Assembly (NCBI RefSeq): GCF_003711515.1
Contig: NW_021167080.1
Span: forward strand, 3,012,155-3,076,154
Reading direction: 5' to 3'
From: Sodiomyces alkalinus F11
Taxonomy: Eukaryota > Ascomycota > Sordariomycetes > Glomerellales > Plectosphaerellaceae
Length of the DNA stretch: 64,000 nt
The notes below the pieces were generated by a model that ran no database searches, was not told where the DNA came from, and worked only from the letters and a program-made list of their open reading frames with translations. Positions 34,201-46,611 of the stretch are shown piece after piece. Each line of letters opens with the position of its first letter. Position 1 is the first letter of the stretch. Made by a program: the position numbers and the translations under genes.

Positions 34201-37200
34201 AGTACTTCGAAGCTGTAGTCGGTGTCGTCGAATTCGATCGAATACTTACAAGGTTGGTACGGAAAGCGGCCGGGATGACCCAAGTCTTCTCCATCTTGGC
34301 CAACTTCGTGAGGACGCCACGGGCCGTGGTAGACAAGTCGCCCCTGGAATTCTCCTCGCGCTTTCCAATCTCTTCGAGCTGCTGCTGGAATTGCGAGCCC
34401 ATGAATTTGATAGCCGGGAAGAACTGGTGGACCTCGGTGAGGAAGGTGATGGCGTTGCGGATATGCATCCATTCCGTGCCGGAGAGGCATGACTTGAGAG
34501 CCAGGTTCAGGTTTTTGTGCCACCCATAGAGTAGATCCTGGAACCGAGCATGATCGAGATGCGATGTAGGCTGACCGTCATGACCAAACGTATCGGCGAA
34601 TCCGAAACGACCATGAGGTCTCCTCTCGTTCTTTCCAATGGCTTCCTTCTCGTAAGCCACACTGTCCTTGTGCCACTTGGCGAGGTCGCGCAGGGCGTTG
34701 TGGAAAAAGCGGCCGAGGTTTTCGGCCTCTTGGACGGTGCAGGTGAAAAGCATGGTGCGAAGCCGGTTCGCCTTGAAGAGGCGGTCGTACAAAACCATGA
34801 GCCGGAAGTTGGGGCAGGAGAGCTCGTGGAGGTGTCTGATCAAAGCGTACGAGTACTCCGTGTCGATCTTGGAGAGCACGAGCCGGGGGAAAAGGCACTG
34901 CTCGATGATGGCGTCGGAAATGCCGTTCAGCTTGTTGATGTCGCCGGTAAACCAGCTGTCCATGCGCTTCGTGATGAATACTTTCGCCTTGGCCACCCGT
35001 TCCGAGTGTTGCTGGCCTTCCTTCATCAGGCCGGTGGCGGAGTCTTGATAAGTCTTCGCCTTGGCATCCCTCACAGCTGTCATGAGGGTTCTGTCTCGGG
35101 AGACCTGCTTGAACAGCTCCTGCTGACGATTCTGTGCCAAACGGTAACTAGCCCAGGGCACCACGAGATCGCCGAGCTGCAGAGCCCAGAAAATGACAAA
35201 GAACTCCGGGCTGATGTGCTTCCACACGGACGTCGGTGTCCTTGCGCGAATGGACTCGACGACGGCTTGCACGGCGTCAGAGCCGCCGCCGCCGTTGGGC
35301 TGGTCTGGCGTCGTGCCCTCCGGCTCCAAAGAAGGCGACAGGTTCGCCGCCTGCGTCGCATTGGAAGACCCCGAAGACGGGTCATCGCCCATGATAACAT
35401 CGCCTTCGGCGTCGGCCGCAGGCTGAGCAGGCACCTTGGCGGCGGGAAGCGCCGTCTTGGAGAAAAGGTGGGTTGCTAAGCTATCCCTGCCGATCATGAA
35501 GGCCAGTCCGGCTTCGAGCCCGAAATCCAGCATCAGCTGACTGATGGTAGGCACCAGTCGATCAAAGTCTTCCGCGTCCAAGTGGGCGCGAAGGAAATCA
35601 ATGTACTGGAGTAGGATTTGATGGCTGTTGTCGATCATGGACGAGAGGAACTTGATGTGAGCTCCGTCGTCCGGCAGCCTAAAGCTGGCCGACTGCTTGA
35701 ACTGGGCAAGGTTGACGAGAAGGCGCCCGGCAAGGCGGGAGTCGACCAAGGCCCGCGTGAGGCGCTTCGCACTCGAAGCGGATTCGAAGCGCTTGTCCTT
35801 CATGCTCAGGAGGGTGTGTCGTTGGAGCAAAGCCATGCCCGACATGGCCATGACTTGATCCTCGCCGATGTGCGGTGTCTGGATAATGCCGCCCATGTTG
35901 GCGACGAGCTCTTCCAGAATGATCAGGTCCGTCGAGTTGCCATGGAACAGCTGATCGTTGACGTAGCGAAGGATCGGGGTGATGTCCAGCTCATCGTACC
36001 GCCTGAAGACCTTGCCGGTGAAGTCGGACAGGGCCTGGAGCCACTTGCTGATGGAGAGGATGTACGAAGCCTGGGTTCGACTGCGCTGGTTGGTGCCCAG
36101 GGCATCCATCAGTGACCAGATCAATACGTCCTTGGAGAGGTCGGTGAAGTACTGGGCACACTCGACAACGGCATCGGTCAGGTTGCCGTAGGAGGAGATT
36201 TGCTCGAGGGCGACCTTGCAAACGATGCCGGGAGACGAGTGGCTCGTCTTGGCGAGAGTGCGGGCCATCTCGCGCAAGTTGGTATGGGAGATGCGCTTCA
36301 TCGTGCTCTGGGTCTCCGCTTTCGTGTTGGCGAAGGCTTTTTTCATGGCCGGGAGTCGTGCAGTCGGACCCTGGAACCACTCTGCGTAGATTCGGTATCG
36401 GGTGGTCACGGGGTACAGTCTGAGCAGCGACCATAAGAGGTTCGAAATGGACGCGTTGCTCTTTGTCGTGCTCAAGGCCGGCGCCAGGGTCCGATGCAGT
36501 AGATCCTGCCAGCGGTCCAGGTTGTGTTGTGAGGTGTCGTCGGCCAAGCTCTTCGCGCCGATCTCGAGCAGCTTGACCATCAGTCTCTCGCTCCGGCCAA
36601 TGTTCACGCCCGATACGTTTAACAAGGTGCGGCAGAGCGTGAAGATATCATCTACTGTCTGACAGACGGGGATGACGTCGGCCCAGTCGTCCCAGTAGAA
36701 GCGGTACTGCTGGTCGGCGGGACCTTGGCGACCGTCGGGCCAAGGCCATCGCATAGGCTTCTTGACCGGGAGTTCCATGCGCTTTATGGTTCCTCTGGGG
36801 ACGCCGCTTTGATCGGGGTCAGACACCTGCTTCGGGGGGCACGTCATCGAATCCGGGGCTACAGGACGAGTTTCCCGGTACACCTTGTCGACAGAGTACT
36901 CCAGTATGCGGTTGAGGCGGTCGATGATGTCGGGGAAGGCTTCAAGCAGCCAAGGCCAGCGACCGATGAAGAAGAGGGCTTCGGGAAGTGCGCCGATGGT
37001 GAGAAGGTTCGTAACCAAGGCACCTTTTTGTTCCAGAGGCGGCTTTTCCTTCTCGGTCTCGTCCGGTCCTGTTTTCGTCGTGGCGTCAGACCTTGCGGCG
37101 GCTTCTCTGGATCGAGAGAGAGGCTGCTGGGGTATCATGTCGTCGGGCAAAGCACCAGCGGTGAGCAAGGCGTTTTTGGTAGCTTCGCCGCGCACCTCGC

Positions 37201-38839
37201 GTTCCTGTTCCTCAATCTCCTTCAGCTTCCGGGCCTTGAAGTCTTCCATGTCGTCATCGTAGGGCCACAAGTGGGGATAAAGGTCGACGATGGAGATGAA
37301 GCCGATTTTGATGAGCAATGCGGCGAGGTACAGGAGATTAGCCGGCAGGACTTCACCGTCTCTGAAATCGGAGGCGTAGAAGCGTAGCTTGAAGCCCAAC
37401 AGCTGGGCGGCGACTCGATTGCCTTGGGGAGGGAGGGTTTGTGTCGTCTCGATCCAGAGGCGAAGGGCGTCAGCTTCCGCGCCGGGGTTGGTGGCCGAGG
37501 CCTTGGCGCGTTGGAGATCCTCCCCGGAGACCTCCCGGCCGCCGAGCTCGAAGAAAGCCTGGATCTGCTTCTGGCGAGCCCTCTCCCAGAAGCGGATGTC
37601 TCGTTGCCGTTTGAGCTCGGTTAATCTCTCCTCGTCCGCCTCAGAGTGATCAGGGACAGCCCAGAGGGGGAGGCCACTGAGGCCGAGCTCCGTGTTCCTG
37701 GGGAGAATCTTGGCCCGCGGCCACCACGAGCTCACGCGCAGCAATTTGACGAAAAACCTGCTGGCCTTGACGAGGGAAGTGGCAAACACGTCGAGGGTGA
37801 CATCAAGAACTCGACCAACATCCAGGTCGAAAGTGCCGATTAAAGCCTTGATCCTCTCAAAGGCCTCCCGCGCGACCTGGGTAGGGACGTCGGTGGAGGT
37901 GTTCTCGTAAGAGGTGGTAAATAGCTCGGTAAGCAGCTTCGAATACCCTTCGGATTCTTCCCTGAGCAGGTTGTAGTTGGCCTGGCGATAGAGGACGTTG
38001 GTGGAATGGCGGATTCCTAGCTTCACGAAGGTCTCCCGTATGAGACCAAGTTTCTGAAGGATCGGGGCCTCCAGCACCTGACGGATGAGGGCGGGGGAAA
38101 TGGCAGTGGCGATGAGGAAATCGCGGAATTTGTGTTGGTAGATGTCGGCATGATTGTCGACGGTGATGGAAAACGTGTCGAGGAAGAGGGTGTGCGGCTC
38201 AAACGAGTAGGAATCCTTAATAACCTCCTTCAATTCCGGACCGAGGATCTCTTTGACACAGGCACCGGCGTCGGCGGGGTTGAGCCGGTTGTCGACGACG
38301 GACTGGATGAATTCTTGGAAAAGACTGGAGAGCTCGGTGACATCGACATCTTGCCTCGACTGAATGCCGTGCTCGACTAATGCCTGTCTCGAGCCAGCTT
38401 CCCAAGAAGCGATCTTATCGTCTGTCAGGTTCTCATAGGAATAAAGGGAAGGGATGGGCAAAGGAGGTTCTGGGGGAGGAGGAGCAGGTGCTGAAGCGGG
38501 AGCCGAAGTAGAAGCAGGAGCAGGGGCAGGGGCGACTGATGAAGGCGGTGGTGGCGCGGTGGTGGGGGCAAGTTTTTGCGAAGAAGCGGCTGCTGGGTGA
38601 CGAGCCGCCATAGGTGACGAAGCGGGTTGAGAATTATTCGACGATGATTGAGCGGGGTAGGTTTGGGAGGAATCCCGTCGGTCTAGCCGTCTCGTGTTCC
38701 TACCGCCCCGTCCTCCTCTGCCGGCGTTGTCAAAGCCGTCACGATCACGCTGACCAAGGGAAGTCTCAGCAGGTCGATGGGGGGACGGTCGGCCGACATC
38801 GCTTGAGGAGCGATCGGGTCGCTTGCGCTTTGGGGGCAT
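31289..38839 (-). CDS. THO2: THO complex subunit 2 (transcription elongation / mRNA export)
   Basis: Large scaffold of the THO/TREX complex, which couples transcription to mRNA export and limits R-loops (family knowledge). Exons: 38839-34250, 34185-34100 and 34049-31289, joining in frame to 2478 residues, the size usual for fungal Tho2. The chosen start gives MPPKRKRPDRSSS, a basic nuclear N-terminus; an in-frame ATG 13 codons upstream is possible. The long helical body (about 90-1530) includes LEYSVDKVYRETRP, SERLMVKLLEIGAKSLADD and FVIFWALQLGDLVVPWASY, typical of the THOC2 N-terminal and Tho2 regions. The C-terminal third is disordered, Pro/Gly/Arg-rich, with an RE/RD-repeat tract (about residues 2230-2310) like SR proteins. 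It shares a 1.1-kb upstream region with the divergent MET2 gene. Confidence 0.92.
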
Positions 38840-39944
38840 GGTAAAAGCCAAAGCCGTGTAGATGTGGGAACTTTGCACTTAAGGTGTCATTTGATAGAAG
38901 GTCCGACCTGTTTGGGGGGCAGAAACAATATCAGTCAGTATCGGGGCATAGGCTTGGGATTTTCACTGATTGATGCAAACACAGCATCTCTTCGGGAGAA
39001 ACAAACATAAAACATGGGGTCCCAAAGCGAAAGGATCGCAGCAGTCGATGGTCGATCGAGATTATTTCGTCGTGTCTGTTGAATAGAGCAGGCCGAACGG
39101 CGTGTGTCCGTGGACAAAGGGAACACAAGGTGGTGTCGAAAAAGGCTATCGATCAAAGGTGAAGGGGGTATGGAAGCGAAGTATGTAACGGAAATAAGAC
39201 TCCAGTCGACAACCCTGATGAGGGCGAGTAAAAAAGGATTTTATTGCCCTTCGTTGTGGTGCCGCCCGATGGGAGAGTTGAAGTTGAAGAGATTTGGAGC
39301 CAAGAAGGAAAGAAGGAAAGAACGTCAAAGTTGGAAGCCTCGCGTTGAAACACGACAATCAATGTGCACGAGGCTTGCAAGGTACGAACGAGGTACGAGC
39401 CATTGTTCCTTGATTACCTAAGGCTAGGAAATGAGGCGGACGGGATATTGATTACATAATGATGTAGGGTGTCCGCAATGCACAGTTCTCCCCACGCAGT
39501 TACTTCATAAGGTACCTATGACGGGCTCGACGGGGTGCCTTGCAATAAAATGGATGGGGACAATGATTTTGAGAGTAACTGATACTTACTGTGACTGCAT
39601 TGATGACGTAGAAGCAGTAGTACTGAATACTTACTTGCGTCGAACGCTTAGCTTACTGCATCCGATTCCGGGGAACTAGCCACTATTTCTCCAATCACAG
39701 ACGCGTCCCAAAATTACGTGATTGACGCTAAATCCGCTTCCCCAGTTTGAACGTCTTTTTACAACGACCTCCAGAGCAGTCATACCCTTCTCCCCCCAGG
39801 ATTTCACAAATGACTCAAAGAATTATGAGGTGTAAAAAGGCTCGATATTCCAAGTTCAAGAGTGCTCCTTGTCTTACCGATTCAAACTACCGATACACCA
39901 GCACGGGTGTGGCTTTTCCCTAAAGTAAAGAATTAGGCTGCGTC
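38840..39944. promoter_or_regulatory. Divergent promoter region between THO2 and MET2
   Basis: THO2 starts leftward at 38839 and MET2 rightward at 39945, so this 1.1 kb should contain both promoters and leaders. No convincing gene is inside; short open frames around 38931-39421 overlap on opposite strands without domains. TGACGTA at 39603 resembles a CREB/ATF-type site and a GGTACC motif occurs near 39511, but neither is proven regulatory. Confidence 0.5.
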
Positions 39945-41801
39945 ATGGCTGCGACGGAGCTCAAGGCCGAAAACCGGCCCAAATATGGTCAGTACAAAGT
40001 CACGATTTGTTCCCCCTCACCTTCTTTCTCCCTGTCTCTCTGTACCTTATACCTCTCCCCATGACCCCTTTCGCCCTTTCGCCCTTTGTCCTTTCATTAT
40101 ATCCTCCTACGACCCTTTCCAACAACAGTGGCTGAATACGTCCAAGAAAGAACCCAGTCTCAACCCGAGAACCCCTTTGCTACTCTCATCCCCGACCAAG
40201 AGATAGCCATCATCCCGTCTTTCACCCTCGAGTCCGGCGTCACTCTTAGAAATGTCCCCGTGGCCTACACCACAAGAGGCACCCTGTCTCCCCAGGGCGA
40301 CAATGCCATGGTCATCTGTCATGCCTTGACTGGGAGCGCCGACGTCGGTGACTGGTGGGGACCCCTCCTCGGAGGTCCCGGGAAGGCTTTCGACACCTCG
40401 CGCTTCTTCATAGTGTGCATGAACAGTCTGGGTAGTCCTTACGGGACGGCGAGCCCTGTCACCGCCAAGGATGGCGACCCCTCCAAGGGCCGCTATGGCC
40501 CCGAGTTTCCTCTCACAACCATTAGAGATGACGTCAGGTGAGTAAATTACGGAAGATAGGGAAGGGATGCCACAGCAGCTACGGTGACGTGATGAGAGAC
40601 AGAGGGCTGAACTGACCCAACCCCCCGCTAAACCTCCTTCAGGCTACACAAGATGCTACTGGACGATCTGGGAGTCAAGCAGGTTGCCGCCGTCATTGGC
40701 GGTTCCCTTGGCGGCATGTTCGTCCTGGAATGGGCTTACCTGGGCAAGGCGTACGTCCGGTCCATCGTTCCCATTGCCACATCGAGTCGACACAGCGCCT
40801 GGGGCATCAGCTGGGGCGAAGCACAGCGCCAGAGCATCTACGCAGACCCCAAGTACGAAGACGGCTACTACACCTTCGAAGACCCGCCCTCCACCGGTCT
40901 AGGCGCCGCCCGCATGTCGGCCCTATTGACCTACCGCAGTCGCAACTCCTTCGAGGCCCGTTTCGGCCGAAACATCCCCGACCCGTCCAGGCGGCAGACC
41001 ATCCGCGAGAGGCCGAGGCCCACCACCCCGTCCGAGGCCCATTTCCACATCCACAACGACGGCCACAGGGTGTCGCGGGCCGGCTTATCTCGCCACAACA
41101 GCCAAACATCCTTTGTGACTGCCAACACCCACGCCGACGCCGACGCCAACGCCAACGCCAACGCCAACGCCAACGCCAACGCCAACGCCAACGCCAACGC
41201 CAACGCCAACGCCAACGGGGACACGAGGAACGGATCGTCCTCGCCGTCATCCCCCACCCACCAGGCCGTTTCGGCAGACCCCCAGTTCCACGGCCCACAG
41301 ACCGAGACCAGCCTGACAGGCGGCGAAAAGCTCCCGACATCGACCTACTTCTCCGCCCAGTCATACCTCCGGTACCAGGGCCAAAAGTTCGTCAAGCGCT
41401 TCGACAGCAACTGCTACATCGCCATGACGCGCAAACTGGACACCCACGACGTGTCGCGCGACAGAGCCCCGACAGTGGCCGAGGGCCTGGCCGTGATCGA
41501 GCAGCCCACCCTCGTGCTCGGCATCGAGAGCGACGGGCTCTTCACCTTCGCCGAGCAGGAGGAGCTGGCGGCGCACATCCGGAACGCGAGGCTCGAGCGT
41601 ATAGACAGCCCGGAGGGACACGATGCTTTCCTTTTGCAGTTCGAGCAGGTGAATCGGTACGTGTTGGACTTTTTGAAGGAGACGCTGCCTGATATCATGA
41701 GTAAAGAAGGGCGAGCGGAGGAGGTGGAGGAAGGGGTGGGGAAGTTGACCAAGAGCAGTACCTTTGGAGAGGCTGAGGTGGAGGACATCACAGCGTGGTA
41801 G
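39945..41801 (+). CDS. MET2: Homoserine O-acetyltransferase
   Basis: Transfers acetyl from acetyl-CoA to homoserine, the entry step to methionine and cysteine synthesis in fungi. Exons: 39945-39987, 40129-40537 and 40643-41801, giving 536 residues. The alpha/beta-hydrolase fold is clear: NAMVICHALTGSAD (oxyanion region), GPEFPLTTIRDDVR, and the nucleophile elbow GGSLGGM with Ser about 172. The other triad members are Asp about 448 in LGIESDGLF and His about 477 in PEGHDAFLL. Between the two halves a variable insertion of about 100 residues carries (Ala-Asn)12, encoded by twelve perfect GCCAAC units at 41145-41216 and preceded by two Ala-Asp pairs. Such inserts occur in fungal Met2, but the repeat is unusually pure. 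The catalytic residues are intact. Confidence 0.93.
41145..41216. repeat. In-frame hexanucleotide repeat (GCCAAC)12 in MET2
   Basis: Twelve uninterrupted GCCAAC units encode alternating Ala-Asn. Two GCCGAC units lie directly before. The length is a multiple of three, so copy-number changes would not shift the frame. Confidence 0.97.
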
Positions 41802-42050
41802 ACATCAGGATGATTGTTTGGTTGGGGGAATTTGGGCATCAAGAACATATAAATGATATATATGATGATATTAGAGGCTACATACCACCCACATGACCTT
41901 CAATGGCCCCCATTTTATGACAACTCGGTAGTCTCGGGGAATGTCTCCCGACCCTATGCTAATGGTAGCCCATCTTGGGAACATGAACGCTCTGGGTGAA
42001 CAAAGACCAGGCATAAGAAGAAAAAAAGAAGAAGAAAAAGTAGGGCTGGA

Positions 42051-44847
42051 TCAAGCAATGAACTTCCCTCCACAAATCCCACAGGCTTCCCCAAACGACC
42101 TACTGTCGTCAAGACTGACGCCTTGCTTCTCAGCCGCCTCCCGAATCTTGGAGACCGTAAGACACCGACGACCGCAGACGCCGCAAGCACGCGAGATGCC
42201 CGGTGCAAGGATGGCCAAGCCGGTTGCGGAGCAGGTAGCTGCGACAAATAAAGCACTTTAGCAATCAAAACAGGGGAATAGGGGAACAATGGCAGGATGA
42301 GGTAGGATGGAAAAGAAAGGAAGAAAAAGAAAAAGAAAGAAGAAAAAAGAAGAAGAAGAAAAGAAAAGGAAAAAAGAAGAAAGGAAAAAAAGGAAGAAAA
42401 AAAAGAACGGCGTAGTAAATTGGAAAGACGACGTACCGAACGAGTGCTTCATCTCGCAAACAGAGTAGCGTCCTGTATCCGAAAGGACTCCCTGGCAGAA
42501 GAGACACCGTTGTGCCTCAATGACGGGCTTGATCGCCTCCCGCAGCGCCAGATCCTGCGGCATGACCACCTCATCTCCGCTCGTAACGGTACCGGGTACC
42601 GGCGGTCCGCCTCCGTACATCCACTCCCACATGCGGGCTTCGGTGGTCAGACGCCTCACGGTTGTGACGGCCGCATCGCCGCCGCCACCGCCGCCACCGC
42701 CATGATCCACCCCCTTCTTCCGACGCGAGCAAGGCGCGAAAAGGACCTTGGTACGAATCTTCGTCTCCGGCCCGAGAGTGCTGTGCTGCGACATGAGGAC
42801 CGCCGTCATGCCACCGCCAGGCCAGGCGGCGAGATCCCAAATGCGGACGCGCCACGGGTTCACAAGCTCGGTGTTCTCATCAAGATCATCGAAATCGAAC
42901 TCGTCGTCCTCCTCGTCGTCCTCCTCCCCCTCCGCGTCGATGTCTCCGAGCTCCGCTTGTCCCACTCCGTCTTCTTCGTCGCCCCCTTCGCTGTCCGAGT
43001 CGTGGTGGCGGCGGCTCGCCAAGGCTTTGGGGATAGACTGGTTGACCGTGTTGGCGATGATCTCGGCCCATTGTGGCATGCATGATGATGATGATGATGA
43101 TGCCGTTGCGTCCTGGTCCTGCTGGTGGTCGTCATCTGCGAGGGTCTCGGTGGGCAGCAGTGGTTTGTTTTCCTGGAACCAGTTCGTGTTGCTCCCTATC
43201 GCGGACATGCGGACGAGGGAATAATAGGGCCCGCTGGAATGATCGCTGCCGTTTTCAGGGGGGTAGATGATGAGACCGGTGATGGGATTGCTAGACATGC
43301 AATCTTCGGGATAGGTGGTCTTGCAGACATGGGTCGGATGCGTGGGGAGAGCCTCACGAGCTGGTGCCGGTGCGTTCACGACGATGCGAAACGGCTTGGC
43401 TTCAAATGGCGTGGCGATGACGCCCCGGCAAATCTTCTTGTCGCCGACGGTCCAGATTGCGTCTTCCCATTCGACAAACGACTCGGGTCGGAGGTTGACG
43501 CAGATCCCCAGGAGGTCGAACTCTTCCACCGTAACAGACACTCTTTGGCCCCTCTCCCAGTTCACCGGGACGGTGATACGCCGAAAGCCGACGTAGCTAC
43601 GTGCGTGGTGCGCCAGAATGGAGATCCTTTTATCACCCTCAAGTAGCCAGGGGCTCCATTTCAGTCCGAACGCGGAACCGTGCGGGACGAAATCCGGATG
43701 CATGACCTATTTTCACCATCAACTCGGTTGCCCCTTTTCCATTCCCGTGTTGAAAAGAAGATGGGAGACTCAGTAGACTCACGTCGATGGGGGGATGCGG
43801 TCCGTCATTCTTGAATCTCGCCACCTCCTCGACCCTCCAGGCCCAAGGCGAGGGACGACCCTTGAACCTGTCCGACTCGAAAAAATCGACCCGCAGAATG
43901 GCAAGGTCTTCCCTATGGCTGCGATAGGCCAGCAGGGCCCGTCCGGGGGCGATTTCGTGCGCCCACGAGAAAGCCATGATCTTGTCCCTGGGCAGGTGGC
44001 TCCCGCCCCTCGCCTTCCGGTCAGGCAGGGGATACGTATCGCCGACGGCCCAGAGCAGCCGCCAGGCATCGAAAGTCTTAACGCCCTCGCCGCCATCCGC
44101 GACGACGGCGGCGGGGTCCTGGCCGCACACGACGATCGACCCGTTGGTGAGCAGGATGGCCAGGACGGGCCGCAGGTTGTAGCCCAGGCCGGTGGGAGAC
44201 CATGCCAGGGAAACGGTCTGGCTGATGGCCGAACCCCAGCCGGTGGGCAGGCTCTTGCCTACGCCATAGTACGGCTGCTGCTGCTGCGGCTCTTCGGACG
44301 ACTCGCTCGGGGGAAACCGGATGCCGGCGGACTCGAAAAGGTTGAGGTTGGCGCGGGGGTCGGGTTTCTTGGATGTGGCGAATTGGGTGCGGTAGGTATG
44401 GTACTGCTTGGTCTGGTAGCCGTCCGAGTCGGCGTCTTCGTCGTTCTCGTCGTCTGCTCCTTTTCTCTGACGGGCCCGGATGAGGTCCGGGTCTTCGGTG
44501 GGGACGGGAAACTCGGGGAGCAGAATATGGACCGAGTCGTCGGCGGCAACGGCCAGCTCAGCATCGCAAGAGATGGCGAGGGAGTGCGGGTTGAGAGGCC
44601 GAGATTTCAGGGTGACTGTGGCCAGAAGCGGGACCTGGTTGTCTTTTCCGTCAGTACAGTACGCCTCGACCAAGTAGGTGAAGCAGCTGTCGAATCGCCG
44701 ACAAAAAGATATATCTCATATGCCTGAGAGTAATGGTCATAGTGGAGTGAAGTGAAGGTACAGAGGATGTAAGAGATGAAGGTTTGCTCACCGTAATGTG
44801 ATCCATTGCAAGTTACTGATAACAGACACATCCATGTCGCTGTACAT
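42051..44847 (-). CDS. TFIIIC subunit with N-terminal propeller and C-terminal zinc ribbon (Sfc9/Tau60-like)
   Basis: Predicted subunit of RNA polymerase III factor TFIIIC, which binds tRNA-gene promoters (family knowledge). Exons: 44847-44792, 44686-43783, 43706-42437 and 42238-42051, in frame, 805 residues. The N-terminal part reads SRPLNPHSLAISCDAELAVAADD and HILLPEFP, the signature start of the TFIIIC 90-kDa/delta propeller family. Middle: WSPTGLG, KWSPWLLEGDKRI and acidic low-complexity EGEEDDEEDDEFDFDD. The C-terminal zinc ribbon has RCLFCQG, CSATGLAILAPGISR, ACGVCGRRCL and ACGICGGKF. Exon 1 is least certain: it was chosen because it is the upstream ATG frame that joins correctly. Intron 3 contains a homopyrimidine tract of about 100 bases. 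It lies head-to-tail with GPI8. Confidence 0.85.
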
Positions 44848-45219
44848 TTGGAAAGCCTGAGGATTCGAGAAAGGAGGCGAGAGAGAGTTGCCTAAGGTAT
44901 ATGCCTTACAGAGAGTTCTCTCTTAATCTTTAGCCTTCAAGGTATCATGATGAAATTCACTCGATGTACTGAAGAAATGGAGAGCCAGTCCAGTGTAAGT
45001 GCGAATGTACCTAATTAATAAGGTAATTCTTAGAAGTCAATCGGATAAACATCGGTACCTGGTACGGTAGTGTACAACGTACACTACCTTAATACTCCGT
45101 ACGCCGTACTGTAGTGTATACCTTAGGTATCCTACTTCGTAGGACCAGACGTTGCCCAACTCCCTTCAACGAAATAGAATGCGCCCCTGATAGCCCCTAT
45201 AGTTTATATGCTCCTGTCC
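44848..45219. other. Intergenic between GPI8 and the TFIIIC gene
   Basis: This stretch should hold the promoter of the TFIIIC gene and the GPI8 3' UTR. It contains a perfect inverted repeat at 45066-45088 (arms GGTAGTGTAC and GTACACTACC, 3-base loop) and related TACGGTAGTGTA-like copies to 45125. No gene. Confidence 0.6.
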
Positions 45220-46611
45220 CTATGGTCCAGACTTGGCTGTCCCATCAACCACAGCCTCTTTACTCCTCCCAACCAGCCCATCCCGTTTCCTCCCAGGCTC
45301 GAAATAAGACCCCAAAAGCCAGAGAGCCGCACAGCCAGCCAGGGCCGTGGCACCCACAATCTTCCTAGTCCACCAGTTCTCTTCCGTCAGAGGCTTAGCA
45401 AGCTGCACCCTCCTCATCTCGGTCCGCGGCGGCGGTCGTCCCTCGTTCGCAGCGGCGACCGTCGCATTCCGCAGGGCCGCTTCCGCTTCCGCCGCGGCCG
45501 CGTCCTCCTCATCCGCCTTCCGCCGCAGAGCCGCGATCGTCCGGCTCAGCTCCAGCAGCTCCTCGTCCAGCGCGAGGCTCTTGACGCGGTCGACCTCGAC
45601 GTTCTGCACGTTTCCGAAGAAATCGGTGATGCGACGGCTGCGCGCGGCCTCCTCGCCGCCCGGGAACAGGTCGTAGCGCACGCCCGGGTTGGAGTGGATC
45701 TTCTCGTAGTCGTAGCTGTCGAAGAGCTCGCCGAGGGTCTTCTTGCTGCTCATGTCCTGCACTTGGTTCTCGAGGAACTCGAGGTTGTAGTAGGTGAAGC
45801 GGTCGATCACGGCCACGCCCACGTCCTGGTCGGCGTGGTGGGAATAGGAGGACTGGTCGAGCTTGGAGGAGCCGGTGGCGATGATGTTGGGGGAATAGAG
45901 CTTGCTGTACATCGTGTTCGCTTGGCACGTGTCGATCATGAAGAGGATTTCGTGGTACCTAGGAAGATGGTGAAGGGTTGTCAGGAAAAAGAAAAAAGAA
46001 AAAGACAAGGAATCCGAAAAAAAAAAAGAAAGAAAAGAAGGGAAAAAAAAGGAAAAAAAAAAAGAAAAAACTCACCTCTTCTTCTCCCACATCTGCTCAA
46101 AGGCATCCGCCAAATCAAACGCACCAATCTCCTCGGCGTCCTGGAACTTCAGAAACTCGTTGCCGCCGTGCCCGGTCATGTAGATGAGGATGTTGCTCCG
46201 GTCGTCGGTCAGCAGCCGCTTGCTCCGCGGCATCTCGGCGCCGACGCGGTCGGTCAACAGACGAATAAAATTCTCGACGGTGACCTCGTAGCCGCGGTAG
46301 TCGACCTCGATGTTGTCGCCGTACAGGTCGACGGCGCGGTCCGAGTTGCTGTACACCGTTCCCGGGAAGGCGTTGCGCGGGTTGCAGGCCATGTCGTCGG
46401 GGAGCATGAGGATGATCTGCGAGTCGGGGATGCCCAGCCTCTTGACCGTGCGGTAGATGGACAGCACGTTGGACATGTGGCGGTAGTTGAACCAGAAGCG
46501 CGACGTGCCGACCAGGACGGCCCAGTTGCTGGTGTGTTCGGCGAGACTGGTCGGCGGGAGGGCGGCCGCCGCCAGGAGGACGGGGAGCCGGAGGAGGTCA
46601 CCTATCCTCAT
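45220..46611 (-). CDS. GPI8: GPI-anchor transamidase catalytic subunit
   Basis: Caspase-like Cys protease that replaces the C-terminal signal of proteins with a GPI anchor in the ER membrane. Exons 46611-46076 and 45958-45220 give 424 residues. A signal peptide (about 1-24, ending TSLAEH) leads to [17 protein letters not shown]. The catalytic dyad is visible as His148 in YMTGHGG and Cys190 in [18 protein letters not shown] and [10 protein letters not shown] follow, as in the family. A coiled, Ala/Glu-rich segment (about 300-350) precedes a single membrane span ([22 protein letters not shown]) and a short basic tail. All family landmarks are intact. The only intron splits the Arg before [11 protein letters not shown] and is almost entirely pyrimidine on the coding strand. 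Confidence 0.95.

Noticed and set aside
34550..37649. Long plus-strand open frames (up to 309 codons) opposite THO2
   Set aside because: They lie antisense to a clear conserved protein, have no domains, and follow from the GC-rich codon use of THO2.
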